DNA of 64,000 nt from Actinomycetota bacterium (GCA_013178005.1 JABLXL010000004.1:62001-126000); one strand, 5' to 3'. Shown: positions 1 to 7,874, numbered from the stretch's first letter. The notes: generated by a model not told the origin, from the sequence alone. Translations and numbers: made by a program.

Positions 1-606
1 GTTCACGTCCGGGGGTATGCCCAGGAGGGAGGGCACGTCGGGCGCGTCGCCGGGATCGAAGCGTCGCTGTTCCCTCCAGGCAGTCACCATGCAGCTCTCC
101 TCGATCTCCCGGGGCACGGGGGAGGTCTCGGGAAGGCCGCGGCGAAGCGCCGCCTCCCATCCCGAGGCGTCCAGCACCACGCGGGCCTCGATCTCCTCCC
201 CATCCTCGGTGCGCACCCCCGCCACGCGCTCGCTGTCGAGGAGGGGTCCGGAAACCCTCACCCCGCCCCTGAACTCCGCTCCAGCGCCCACGGCGTCCCT
301 CAGCAGGCGGCGTGCGAAGAAGCTCATGCGCACCTCAACGGTGGGGCTGGAGGTGGTCTCTATGTAGTGCCTCCCAGAGGGAGAGACGAGGCGCGAGGAA
401 AGGGGCGAGGGCATGGTCTCCTCGCCGCTGGGCATGGCGATGCCCAGGCGTCCGAAGACGGAGCGCTCCACCCCGTTCACCCAGGGGTGCCCGAGGGAGT
501 CGGCGTCGCTGCGGTCGAGGATAAGCACTCGGTGCCCCTCCGCGGCCGCCCTGGCGGCCGCCACGCAACCGGCGCAACCCGCCCCCACGATCAGGAAATC
601 GTACAT
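1..606 (-). CDS. FAD-dependent oxidoreductase, N-terminal part (cut by left edge)
   Basis: The reading frame opens at an ATG (606-604) after an AAAGGAGA ribosome binding site and stays open to the left edge, so about 202 residues are visible. Residues 4-30 form a Rossmann dinucleotide fold with the motif LIVGAGCAGC and an acidic residue ending the second strand (LILDR). This is typical of FAD-binding monooxygenases and geranylgeranyl reductase-like enzymes. The visible part also reads VLDASGW near residue 165, the second FAD contact of that superfamily. The substrate cannot be told from this fragment. Its 5' leader is triplicated (see the 45-bp repeat). Confidence 0.8.
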   Translation of the reverse strand, partial: MYDFLIVGAGCAGCVAAARAAAEGHRVLILDRSDADSLGHPWVNGVERSVFGRLGIAMPSGEETMPSPLSSRLVSPSGRHYIETTSSPTVEVRMSFFARRLLRDAVGAGAEFRGGVRVSGPLLDSERVAGVRTEDGEEIEARVVLDASGWEAALRRGLPETSPVPREIEESCMVTAWREQRRFDPGDAPDVPSLLGIPPDVN

Positions 607-739
607 GACATCTCCTTTCGCCTGCCGGTGTACGGGATGCCCGTCATCAATGACATCTCCTTTCGCCTGCCGGTGTACGGGATGCCCGTCATCAATGACA
701 TCTCCTTTCGCCTGCCGGTGTACGGGATGCCCGTCATCA
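606..739 (-). repeat. Three tandem 45-bp repeats in the leader of the oxidoreductase gene
   Basis: A 45-bp unit occurs at 606-650, 651-695 and 696-739, apparently without a mismatch. On the minus strand each unit contains a short hairpin (ACGGG / CCCGT around a 3-nt loop) followed by AAAGGAGATGTCA, the ribosome binding site of the oxidoreductase gene. The Shine-Dalgarno sequence is therefore present three times and only the last copy is followed by the gene's ATG. Each unit can also be read as a repeated 15-residue peptide, which I regard as incidental. Confidence 0.85.
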
Positions 740-881
740 CATGCCGGCCTGATGACGGCGTTAACCTGCTCCTGCGCGGCATAAGGCCGTGATCTCCGTA
801 TCCCGAACCCGCAGAAAACCTTCAGGGATCGCCACCGTGCGCCGCCTGGCTAAGTAAGGACACGGCAGTTTACGCCGCTTA
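740..881. other. Gene-free gap
   Basis: No coding frame or recognisable RNA. It should hold the promoter of the leftward oxidoreductase gene and the end of the rhamnose reductase gene. Confidence 0.5.
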
Positions 882-1742
882 TTAAAACCCCTCCGATTCG
901 AGCAGCCATCCTATATATTCCTTCAGGGGCTCGAGGTAATGGCGCGCGGGCGGGAACCCTTGCAGCCGCAAGTTGAGGTTATCCAGGGGAGAATAGGGAG
1001 GTCGCGGGCAGGGCAGCCCGAGGTCCGCGTAAACTATGGGCTCCACTAGGATATCCTTCCACCCCGCGATCTCCATGATCTGGCGCGCGAACTCGTGGCG
1101 CGAGCATATCCCGGTGTTGGTGGCGTGGTAGAGGCCGTACTTTCCCGAGAGGCAAACGTCGCGGATGATCCGCGCCAGGTCGCCGGTGTAGGTGGGAGTC
1201 CCCACTTCGTCGGTCACCACCCTTAGGGCGCCTTTCTCCCTGGCGTTGCGCAGGATGCTCTTCACGAAGTTGCGCTTCCCGCGTTTCCCGAATAGCCACT
1301 GGGTGCGGAAGACGAACCAGCGCGGCAGCACCGAGGCGGTGTAGCGCTCCGAAGCCAGCTTCGCCCGGCCGTAAACCCCCTGGGGGTTGGGCTCGTCGAA
1401 CTCGTTGTAGGCCGACCCCTTCCTGCCGTCGAAAACGTAGTCGGAGCTGACGAAGGCCAGGGGGCAACCCGCCTCCTGGCATGCCAGGGCGAGGTTCTGG
1501 TTGCCGGTGAAGTTCACGCGCAGCGATGGTTCGGGGTTGAGCTCCGCGCCGTCGGCGTCGAGATCAGCGGCCGTGTTGACCAGTAAGTCGGGCCGGAGAG
1601 AGGGTATTTTTTCCATCACCAGCGCGTGGTCGGTGATGTCCAGGTCGAGGTCAAAACCGAACACCTCCGCGCCGCTCTCTCGGAAGGCCTCCACGAGGTC
1701 CGAGCCAAGCTGTCCCTCCGCCCCGCATATCACCACGCGCAT
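882..1742 (-). CDS. rfbD: dTDP-4-dehydrorhamnose reductase-like protein (RmlD)
   Basis: This 286-residue protein of the extended short-chain dehydrogenase family has the usual RmlD length. The N-terminus shows the NAD(P)-binding motif GAEGQLG (residues 7-13). The catalytic part has VSSDYVFDG (about residue 100) and the YxxxK pair in YGRAKLASE (about 125), as in enzymes that reduce dTDP-4-keto-rhamnose to dTDP-L-rhamnose for surface polysaccharides. The ATG follows a good AAGGAGG. It stands alone without the other rml genes, so a related sugar-nucleotide reductase, or a regulatory subunit like MAT2B, remains possible. Confidence 0.85.
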   Translation of the reverse strand: MRVVICGAEGQLGSDLVEAFRESGAEVFGFDLDLDITDHALVMEKIPSLRPDLLVNTAADLDADGAELNPEPSLRVNFTGNQNLALACQEAGCPLAFVSSDYVFDGRKGSAYNEFDEPNPQGVYGRAKLASERYTASVLPRWFVFRTQWLFGKRGKRNFVKSILRNAREKGALRVVTDEVGTPTYTGDLARIIRDVCLSGKYGLYHATNTGICSRHEFARQIMEIAGWKDILVEPIVYADLGLPCPRPPYSPLDNLNLRLQGFPPARHYLEPLKEYIGWLLESEGF

Positions 1743-1855
1743 CCCATCCTCCTTGGAGCTTTGACGGTCAAGCCGACAGCTACAAACTTATCACGAAAAG
1801 CGACATATGGAGAAGTGCTGCGGGCAAGAGAAGCCAGCCGGGCGTGGGTCAAGGG
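1743..1855. other. Gene-free gap upstream of the rhamnose reductase
   Basis: No gene seen. It should contain the leftward promoter for the reductase and leads into the periodic repeat. Confidence 0.4.
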
Positions 1856-2060
1856 CCGTCCCCTATGCGTGTAAGGTAAGATTGCGAGCGCTACACCATG
1901 AACATGGATTTCGGGTCGTCCCCCTGTGTGTGGAAGGTTAGCAAAGGACCGGGTGGGAAGGCCGATGGCCTGCGAGCCGTCCCCCCATGCGTGGAAAGTA
2001 ATGAGCGTGCCTTCGTGCTGGCCGGTCCTGTCACGTACCGTCCCCCTATGCGTGGAAGGT
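1856..2060 (-). repeat. Four 22-23-bp repeats with 38-bp unique spacers (CRISPR-like periodicity)
   Basis: A 22-23-bp motif with core CGTCCCC..TGCGTG lies at 1856-1877, 1916-1938, 1977-1999 and 2038-2060. The intervening sequences 1878-1915, 1939-1976 and 2000-2037 are all exactly 38 bp and unrelated to each other. Repeats differ at one to three positions. The rightmost copy overlaps the last four codons and stop of the FHA gene. No cas gene is adjacent, the motif has no palindrome, and related motifs occur near 5408 and 39165. A dispersed repeat amplified with flanks is therefore as likely as a true small CRISPR. Confidence 0.7.
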
Positions 2061-2366
2061 GAGCTTGAGGGTGCCGAGGAAGACCTCGTCTCCATCCGTG
2101 AGCACCCTGGGCTCGAAGGCCTCCAGCCGCTCCCCGTTCACGTGGGTGTAATTGGTGCTGGAGAGGTCCATGATATAGTAGCGGTCTTCTCCCAGCCGGG
2201 TTATCTTCGCGTGCCTCCTTGACACCCCGGCCTCCACCCCGTCATAGGGCGTGAGGTCGATGTCCGGGAAGGTGTGAGTGGCGGGGTCAGTCCTCCCCAG
2301 GGTGTATTCGGCCTTTTCCTCAAGGTCGAACCTGTTCGCGCCGCCTTCCAACTCCAGAAAAGCCAT
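2046..2366 (-). CDS. FHA-domain protein
   Basis: A 106-residue protein consisting of little more than one forkhead-associated domain, a phosphothreonine-peptide binding fold. The conserved signature is present: GR at residues 24-25, SRRHA at about 49-53, and the TNYTHVNG segment at about 70-77. No kinase, secretion or other domain is attached, so it probably acts as a small adaptor. Its partner is not in the window. The last four codons coincide with the first unit of the 61-bp periodic repeat on its 3' side, which suggests the repeat originated from, or was inserted at, the gene end. Confidence 0.88.
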   Translation of the reverse strand: MAFLELEGGANRFDLEEKAEYTLGRTDPATHTFPDIDLTPYDGVEAGVSRRHAKITRLGEDRYYIMDLSSTNYTHVNGERLEAFEPRVLTDGDEVFLGTLKLTFHA

Positions 2367-2603
2367 ACTTTATTAATACCAGGATTGAGGCTCGCGGTAA
2401 AGGCAGAGCAAGCGCCATACCGCCCAGGCGAATATTCGAAGAACGGCCCCCTTCTTCATCTCGACCATTTTCGTTTTGTAAGGATGAATGCGTGCCCCCA
2501 AGCCTTTATCGACTCGGGAACGCCGACCGAAACGATAGGCATCGAGCAAGCTTCAGTTGTAACCCATTGCGGGAAAGATCAACATAGTGTTAAAACATAA
2601 ACG
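2367..2603. other. Gene-free gap
   Basis: No convincing gene on either strand. It separates the FHA gene from the terminator of the homocysteine operon. Confidence 0.5.
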
Positions 2604-2626
2604 AGCCCCGGCCGCTGACCGGGGCT
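2590..2626 (-). terminator. Intrinsic terminator of the homocysteine operon
   Basis: A perfect 8-bp stem AGCCCCGG (2604-2611) / CCGGGGCT (2619-2626) with a 7-nt loop is followed on the minus strand by a T-rich tract. It lies 45 bp downstream of the ferredoxin gene's stop. Confidence 0.75.
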
Positions 2627-2671
2627 TGCCTCGGTCTTGACTGTGCTCGATTCGGACAAGGCTCCTTCAGC

Positions 2672-3079
2672 TCAGTAATGGATCTCCATGGCGCGCGGCG
2701 GGCACACCTTCACGCAGAGCTCGCAGGCCACGCACTCCTCGTCGTCGAACAGCACCTCCATGGTCGAGCGGTCCGCTCGAAGGGCGTCCGTCGGGCATAC
2801 GGCCAGGCAGGCGCCGCAATGGGTGCACCTCTCATCGTTGCGGCGGATGTCCTGTGAGAGGGGCTGCACGGAGACCCCGCGGCTCTTAATGTAATCCATC
2901 CCGCGCTGGTAATCATCGTCTTCGCCCGTTATCTCCAGCACCAGCAGCCCTTCCTCGCGCGGGGTTATGGAGGCTTTGAGGATGTTGAAATCCAGGTTGT
3001 AGTCGCGCACCAGCTTGCTCACGATGGGCTTGTCCACCTGCTCGTGGGGGAAGTGCAGCACCACCTTATGACGTACCAT
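2672..3079 (-). CDS. NIL-domain ferredoxin (homocysteine synthesis partner)
   Basis: A 135-residue protein with an N-terminal NIL domain (about 1-75, also found in methionine ABC transporters) and a C-terminal two-cluster ferredoxin. The two CxxCxxCxxxCP motifs, CTHCGACLAVCP and CVACELCVKVCP, each bind a [4Fe-4S] cluster. Its ATG directly follows the stop of the DUF39 gene. In methanogens the equivalent NIL-Fdx protein (MA1822) works with the DUF39 protein (MA1821) to convert aspartate semialdehyde and sulfide into homocysteine. The same role is inferred here from this fused context. Confidence 0.9.
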   Translation of the reverse strand: MVRHKVVLHFPHEQVDKPIVSKLVRDYNLDFNILKASITPREEGLLVLEITGEDDDYQRGMDYIKSRGVSVQPLSQDIRRNDERCTHCGACLAVCPTDALRADRSTMEVLFDDEECVACELCVKVCPPRAMEIHY

Positions 3080-4255
3080 TTAGCCCACCTCCTCCTCGCG
3101 CGCGGAGCAGGGCAGGAGTTCCACCGGCTCGCTCAACAGGAAGCGTCCCTGTGCTATCCAGTCCTTGAGCTTTTCGGCGATCTCCCGCGCGCGGCTGTAG
3201 CTGGAGAGGGGGGCCGTGGGGACCACCTTTCCATCCAGGTTGATGCTCCCGCTCTTGAGCTCAGCGTAGGTCACCTCGCCCAGGAGCTTCCCCGTGCCCT
3301 GCGGGTAGTCGTGGGAGTAATCCACCACCGCCGCCACTAGTTCCTCGTCCCGCACCGCCGCTGCCCTGACGACCTCCTCGTCCAGCACGGGGATGGGGAT
3401 GCCGATCCCCACCGCCAGGCTGGCCCCGTATCCCAGGATTGAATAACCCGTAAGATAGCGGGGGCTCATTCCCTTGAGGTCGCCGATGACCGAGATGGTC
3501 CCCGCCGGCCGGGTGGGCGCCCCACTAGGGCCGCGCGGCACCTCGGTGTTGTGCTGGGTGCCATGCCAGGCGACGTAGCCGATCCCTCCGCCCAGGAAGA
3601 TGCGCGTCCCTATGCCTATGGTGCGGAACAGGGGGTCGTTGAGAAGGGGGGAAAGCTGGCCCGCGCTGCAGTAGTTGGCGTTTCCCAGGTTGGGCCTGAG
3701 CACCCCCATGTAGGTATAGATGACACGGTCTGAGAGATTCACCGCTACGTTGTAGTTCTGGTAGGCATTGCGCGGGTTGAAGAGCCACGCCTCCTTGACA
3801 TCGGCCAGGGTGAGGTCGCGCTCCCAGGCGCGGTTGGGGTAACAGTCGGTGCCGTAGGAGGTGGCCCGCAGGTGGACGGTCTTCCCCGCCACAAGGTCCT
3901 CGATCAGGTGCCCCCCGCCGTAGCGGAACTCCCCCGGGAACACCTCGTTCAGGGGGTCGTGCTCAGCCATCTCCGTGGCCCCTATGTATATGTCCACGGC
4001 CGCGATGCCGCAGAACACCGGGACCTCGTTGAGCCACGCGCGATGGATCTTCATGCGGGGCTGTGCGTGCCCCAGGTTTATGAACGCGCCCGATGAGCAC
4101 ATGGGGCCGAAGGTGCCGGTGGTGACCACGTCCACCTCCTGCGCCGCCCGCTCCGCGCCTTTCTCCTCGACGATGCCGATGACCTCTTCCGCGGTCACCA
4201 CCACCGCCTCTCCCCGTTTTATCCTCTCGTTTATCTCCGCAATGGTCTTGCCCAT
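3080..4255 (-). CDS. Homocysteine biosynthesis protein, DUF39/HcyBio family
   Basis: A 391-residue protein of the DUF39 (homocysteine biosynthesis) family, full length. The family incorporates sulfide into aspartate semialdehyde to make homocysteine without O-acyl-homoserine. Two cysteines match those considered essential in the family: C53 in the motif PMCSSGAF and C138 in TDCYPN. Glycine-rich segments such as FLGGGIGYVAW (about 220-230) are also family-typical. It is the first gene of a two-gene operon with the NIL ferredoxin and sits behind a T-box-like leader. The ATG has GGAGGAAGGAC upstream. Confidence 0.9.
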   Translation of the reverse strand: MGKTIAEINERIKRGEAVVVTAEEVIGIVEEKGAERAAQEVDVVTTGTFGPMCSSGAFINLGHAQPRMKIHRAWLNEVPVFCGIAAVDIYIGATEMAEHDPLNEVFPGEFRYGGGHLIEDLVAGKTVHLRATSYGTDCYPNRAWERDLTLADVKEAWLFNPRNAYQNYNVAVNLSDRVIYTYMGVLRPNLGNANYCSAGQLSPLLNDPLFRTIGIGTRIFLGGGIGYVAWHGTQHNTEVPRGPSGAPTRPAGTISVIGDLKGMSPRYLTGYSILGYGASLAVGIGIPIPVLDEEVVRAAAVRDEELVAAVVDYSHDYPQGTGKLLGEVTYAELKSGSINLDGKVVPTAPLSSYSRAREIAEKLKDWIAQGRFLLSEPVELLPCSAREEEVG

Positions 4256-4537
4256 GTCCTTCCTCCGTACCGATGCTTGGTTTGATTACATTTCACCGGG
4301 GAAGGCCGGGCATGACCCATACGACGGCCACCACCGTCCTTTCTCCTCTACCCAAATCCCTGATCTCGTATCTCATCGGTCCGTCCTGTTTCAGTCCCGT
4401 CGCTCCCGTTCCTCTTAACCTCCGGGATGGCTCTCGGTGTCTGTGCCCACCTTTCACTTATCTCCCGGCTTCTTCTCCCTTGAGGCCTCTGTGTTTTCCG
4501 CCCCGTGGAGAGGCTTACACGCCCTTCGGTGGCGATG
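4256..4537 (-). other. Long untranslated stretch between the T-box terminator and the DUF39 gene
   Basis: About 280 bp with no conserved gene. A 27-codon ATG frame exists on the minus strand near 4390-4305, with no sign that it is used. The stretch must be part of the leader if the T-box controls the DUF39 operon. Confidence 0.4.
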
Positions 4538-4790
4538 AAAAGGCCGCCGGCGAGGATGCACGGCGGCCTGATGGCCGTTTGTCCCGCACCGGGTACGGCG
4601 CCGCTGCGCGATACCCTCGCCTGTGGTTACGGAGGCATCCGTCCACGCCTACTCGCTCACGCTTTCAGCGGGAAGCTCCGGGGCCATCTTCGGCCCGCTT
4701 CGCGCACCGGTTCTCAACTTCGGCCCGGCTCTCTGTAGCGCCACCCGCGGGCTTACTCCTCCCCTTCATCGCCTTTAGCGGTGGATTTGT
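4538..4790 (-). promoter_or_regulatory. T-box-like riboswitch leader of the homocysteine operon
   Basis: Read on the minus strand, the segment has the ordered landmarks of T-box Stem I. These are GATGAAGGGGAGGAGTA (AGTA at 4757-4754), the AG bulge CAGAGAGCCGGG (4735-4724) and the distal loop GTTGAGAACCGG (4718-4707). On the returning strand comes CCGGAGC followed by GCTGAA (4669-4664). A Stem III-like hairpin GGGTA/TACCC (4616-4591) follows, then a strong terminator (GGCCGCCG/CGGCGGCC, ending in TTTT at 4541-4538). The triplet after GAA is AGC (Ser), a tentative specifier only; no AUG is visible there. The canonical T-box block with UGGN and ACC is not clearly recognisable, so the element may be divergent or decayed. 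Confidence 0.62.
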
Positions 4791-5047
4791 TGTTTTCAAT
4801 GACGCTTATTAAATGCATGATGAATGATACCCCCGAGTCACATCGCTGTCAATCGATGCGCGCCGCGTCCTGCCAAATTATTTCAGTCGGGAAATCGGCC
4901 GTCGGAGTGGTTGAGCATCCGGCAAGGGGATGGCCGATCGGATCCATAGTAACGCTTAAACTTGGATACGCACGCCCAAAGGATAAGGTCCGTGCGAAGT
5001 GGCTACGAAATGATGGCCACTCTGCCCCTCTCGAACCCAAGCGGCCA
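4791..5047. other. Gene-free gap
   Basis: No convincing gene. Presumed to hold the promoter of the leftward T-box transcript. Confidence 0.4.
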
Positions 5048-5287
5048 TCAGAAATATACCACGCAGGGCGATGGACGCTTGTCCGTAGCAATCACCAGGT
5101 GTGTTTGCCGGAGGGGCTGGCCCATTGTCTTTGTCCCAGGCATGGGCTTGGGAGTTTCCTTTTCGCTCGAGATGTGATAGTCAAAGGCCGCGGATATGAT
5201 GATCGCAAGGCAGATCATGAGGGAGATCAGCGATATGACCCCGATAATCATCGCCTGTCTCTTGCAAGTTAGCTGGCTCATCGTCAT
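5048..5287 (-). CDS. Small single-span membrane protein, unknown
   Basis: A 79-residue frame that I start at the ATG at 5287 because AGGAGG lies 5-6 bases upstream; a longer frame has no such site. After a short polar start (MTMSQLTCKR) a hydrophobic segment of about 23 residues (about 11-33) forms one transmembrane helix. A polar, lysine- and proline-rich tail follows. No family is recognised. Support is the ribosome binding site and the amphipathic layout; it could be spurious. Confidence 0.45.
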   Translation of the reverse strand: MTMSQLTCKRQAMIIGVISLISLMICLAIIISAAFDYHISSEKETPKPMPGTKTMGQPLRQTHLVIATDKRPSPCVVYF

Positions 5288-5394
5288 CTTGCCTCCTGCC
5301 GAATCAACCGCTCTCAACAGACATAACGCCCGTGAACGCGGAGCATCTACACCTTATCCTGTGGCGTTTTGATGGGAGGGCGAGGAAAGCAGCA

Positions 5395-5432
5395 AACCGC
5401 ATTAAAGGCTTGAGGCAAGGGTCGTCCCCTTA
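5395..5432. repeat. Copy of the dispersed CAGGCAT/GGGGAC palindromic repeat
   Basis: Contains GAGGCAAGGG, then TCGTCCCCTTATGCCTGGG, an imperfect inverted repeat. The same building block recurs at 36546, 36937 and 39146, and its right half resembles the repeats at 1856-2060. Confidence 0.5.
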
Positions 5433-5535
5433 TGCCTGGGCACGGGGTATGGTCAGTCACTTCAGGCATTGACACCGCGCGCCGCGGGTAACGATAATAG
5501 CGGGAGCCGTGCCACGGGGCGTCGGAAAGGTCACC

Positions 5536-6363
5536 ATGATCGCCTTGCTATCCGAGAAAGACCGCGACGAAGCGCTCGCCTTCCTGGACCGGGATCACGA
5601 GCTTAACGTCATCATGATCTGCGATATCACGCGCTTCGGCCTGGACGACCGCGGCCATCCCTTGCAGGGCCGCTACTTCGGGGTGCGGCGGAGGGGGGAG
5701 CTTGGGGGCGTGGGTGTCCTGTACAATCTCGGCTCCCTTTTCGTGTACGCGCCGGACGAAGAGCTGGCGCCGGAGCTGCTGAGCCACCTGGCCTCCCTGG
5801 AACCCGCGCCCCGCTACGTCGTCGCCCGCGCCGACTGGTCGAACGCGCTGCTGGACCAGCTGGCGGAGCGGGGGTTGGCGCCGTCGGGAGCGGAGGCGCA
5901 GGAGTACATGGTGCTGGAGCCCTCGGCTTTCCGGCCGCGCTTCAAGGAAGCGGCGCGCTACGCGGAGCCTGGTGACTCCGACGACCTGAGGCGTTTGCAC
6001 CTGGCCTTCCAGCTGGAATACTTCGGGGCCCCGGACGAAGCGGAGGATGCGCTGGGGGAGATGGTCGAAGACCGCATGGCCGGCGACGGCATCGCGGTCG
6101 TCGAGTCGGACGGCGTGGTGGTCGCCAAGGCCGAGGTCATGGCGCGGACGGGCCGGGCCGCCCTCATCGGCGGCGTCTACACGGAGCCCGCGCATCGCGG
6201 ACGCGGTCTCGCCACCGCCTGCATGTCCCTACTGTGCGCGGGGATCCTGAAGCGAGGCGAGAGGGCCTGCCTGAACGTCGCCCTGGACAACGCGCCCGCC
6301 CTCCGCGTTTACCGCGGCCTTGGATTCGAGAAGCTCTGCGACTACCGCATGGCCCACTTCTGA
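5536..6363 (+). CDS. GNAT-family N-acetyltransferase
   Basis: A 275-residue protein. I start it at the ATG at 5536, which follows GGAAAGG at a good distance; an in-frame upstream ATG at 5509 lacks a binding site. The C-terminal 100 residues form a GNAT domain with the acetyl-CoA loop motif in GGVYTEPAHRGRGLATACM. The end ALRVYRGLGFEKL is typical of motif B. The N-terminal 150 residues look like a degenerate second GNAT fold, as in DUF4081-type acetyltransferases. The substrate is unknown and no neighbour suggests one. Confidence 0.82.
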   Translation: MIALLSEKDRDEALAFLDRDHELNVIMICDITRFGLDDRGHPLQGRYFGVRRRGELGGVGVLYNLGSLFVYAPDEELAPELLSHLASLEPAPRYVVARADWSNALLDQLAERGLAPSGAEAQEYMVLEPSAFRPRFKEAARYAEPGDSDDLRRLHLAFQLEYFGAPDEAEDALGEMVEDRMAGDGIAVVESDGVVVAKAEVMARTGRAALIGGVYTEPAHRGRGLATACMSLLCAGILKRGERACLNVALDNAPALRVYRGLGFEKLCDYRMAHF

Positions 6364-6516
6364 GGGAAACGTTCCGTGGCCCTATTTCCGAGCCTGTGGC
6401 GTGGAGGGCATGCGCGCCAGCATGGCCCCTTCTGGGGCAAATGTCCCGCGATGGCCGAGGGAGGCCGATCCACCTCCGGCGCGTTCGCGTTTTCCCAGGA
6501 TCGTTATCCCCGGGGG

Positions 6517-6620
6517 CAATAAGAACAAGACCTGATCCAATTAACAGACGGGCGCGACCGGCGAGAAACTGGAGGAACTCGGCCCGGGAGGCAACAAAAA
6601 CAAGACCTGATCCCATTAAC
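6517..6620. repeat. Pair of 29-bp direct repeats
   Basis: Near-identical copies at 6517-6545 and 6592-6620 share AACAAGACCTGATCC.ATTAAC. The second runs into the stop codon of the universal stress gene. On the minus strand they read GGATCAGGTCTTGTT, resembling the GGGTCGTATCTT ends of the 46-kb palindromes, so they may belong to the same kind of REP-like element. Confidence 0.6.
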
Positions 6621-7071
6621 GGCGGACGATGAGGACGGGACAGGGGGCGTGGTGCACGACGCGGTTGCTCACCGAGCCGAGGAGAAAACCGCCCAGCACC
6701 CCGCGGCCGTGGCTTCCCATGACGATCATGTCGTACCCGCCCTCCTCGGCCTCCTGGAGGATCTCCGCCGCGGTGTTGCCGAAACGCACCTTGGGCAGAA
6801 CGTCCAGCCCGGCCGAGCGCAAGGGCTCGGCGCTCTCCCCCAGCATCTCCTCGGCGCGCTTGTCCAGCTCCTCCCGCAGCTCCTCGGGCGGGGGCATGAT
6901 AACCTCGGGAGCGATGAGCCCGTCGGACCAGAAGGCGGAATAAACCGGCTCCTCGATCACCGAAAGGAGGGTTATCTTGCAGCCCGATCCCTCGAAGAGC
7001 CTGGTGGCGAAGTCGATCGCTTTCTTCGCCGTGTCCGATCCGTCAGTGGGGAGCAAGACCTTTTCCACCAT
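6616..7071 (-). CDS. Universal stress protein (UspA family)
   Basis: A 151-residue single-domain UspA protein. The start at 7071 is chosen because GGAGGGCGATAGG precedes it and because family members begin with a short strand like KVLLPTDGSD (residues 3-12). The ATP-binding signature GxxGx9GS is present as GSHGRGVLGGFLLGS near residues 122-136, so this is the nucleotide-binding subtype. Such proteins are induced under stress, but no regulator is adjacent. It is transcribed alone. Confidence 0.92.
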   Translation of the reverse strand: MVEKVLLPTDGSDTAKKAIDFATRLFEGSGCKITLLSVIEEPVYSAFWSDGLIAPEVIMPPPEELREELDKRAEEMLGESAEPLRSAGLDVLPKVRFGNTAAEILQEAEEGGYDMIVMGSHGRGVLGGFLLGSVSNRVVHHAPCPVLIVRR

Positions 7072-7488
7072 CCTATCGCCCTCCTGTCCTTTAGGGTTGG
7101 CCGGCCGTTTCGCGGAGTCCACGCTTTGCGCTCTCGGGTGGCGTTTGGTTCGAATGCCGGGATTGCAAAGCCCGGTCCATCTTCCCTGGTCAGCCGAGCC
7201 AATGGCGCCGAACGTGCTGCTGCATATACGCCAAGGCGTTCCGCCGCCGTCATGTGGTTGTCTGCACCACGTGCCTGTGGAGCCGAACTGCTGCGCTCAC
7301 GCACCCGTTCCGCGCGACATACCGTATTCACGATAATAATACGACACGCCGCGCGTTGTTGCCCAACCAAGGAACATTCAATAAAGAAGAGTCATCTTCT
7401 ACCAAGAATACTCACGCTACAACGATACGGCACGCCTTCCGACAATTTCCCCGGTTTCGTGACCTGGTGGAATTCCATATAATACCAC
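7072..7488. other. Gene-free region of about 400 bp
   Basis: No convincing gene on either strand. It should carry the divergent promoters for the universal stress gene (left) and the RRM gene (right, identified at 7489). Confidence 0.5.
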
Positions 7489-7516
7489 TTGGCAAAGCTG
7501 AGAAACCTGCTATAAT
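7489..7516 (+). promoter_or_regulatory. Sigma-70-type promoter of the RRM gene
   Basis: TTGGCA (7489-7494), a 16-bp gap, then a perfect TATAAT (7511-7516), 85 bp before the start codon. Confidence 0.75.
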
Positions 7517-7553
7517 TGGCTTGTCGAGAGTCTCTAGGTTGATGTTGGTACAT

Positions 7554-7584
7554 CCCCGAGGAGCGGTTCTCGGGGATTTATTTT
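7554..7584 (+). promoter_or_regulatory. Terminator-like hairpin in the RRM 5' leader
   Basis: A perfect 7-bp stem CCCCGAG (7554-7560) / CTCGGGG (7569-7575) with an 8-nt loop, followed by ATTTATTTT. It lies between the promoter and the ribosome binding site, so it could act as an attenuator or as a temperature- or protein-sensitive stem-loop. Confidence 0.55.
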
Positions 7585-7601
7585 ATGAAGGAGGTGGAAG
7601 A

Positions 7602-7874
7602 GTGAAGATATACGTGGGCAACCTCAGCTACTCCACGACGGAGGACGGCATCCGCTCGGCTTTCAGCCAGTTCGGAACGGTGGATTCCGTGGACGTGATC
7701 GTGGACCGCAACACCGGAAGGTCGCGCGGTTTCGGTTTCGTCGAGATGAGCGATGAGGCGGAGGCCAAGGCGGCCATCAACGGCCTGAACGGCAAGGACC
7801 TGGACGGGCGAAGCCTCAACGTGAACGAGGCCAAGCCGAGGACGGAGCAGCCCAAGCGCAGCTACCGTTTCTAG
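7602..7874 (+). CDS. RRM-domain RNA-binding protein
   Basis: A 90-residue protein comprising one RNA recognition motif. It starts at a GTG (7602) after AAGGAGGTGGAAGA. RNP2 is IYVGNL (residues 3-8) and RNP1 is RGFGFVEM (about 42-49), both intact with their aromatic residues. Small proteins of this type in cyanobacteria and other bacteria are often cold-induced and autoregulated through the 5' leader. The hairpin leader found here would fit that, by inference. A basic tail (PKRSYRF) replaces the glycine-rich tail of cyanobacterial Rbp proteins. Confidence 0.93.
   Translation: MKIYVGNLSYSTTEDGIRSAFSQFGTVDSVDVIVDRNTGRSRGFGFVEMSDEAEAKAAINGLNGKDLDGRSLNVNEAKPRTEQPKRSYRF

Noticed and set aside
7120-7200. 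Possible tRNA because of GGTTCGAAT near 7148
   Set aside because: No T-stem, anticodon arm or acceptor stem can be drawn around it.
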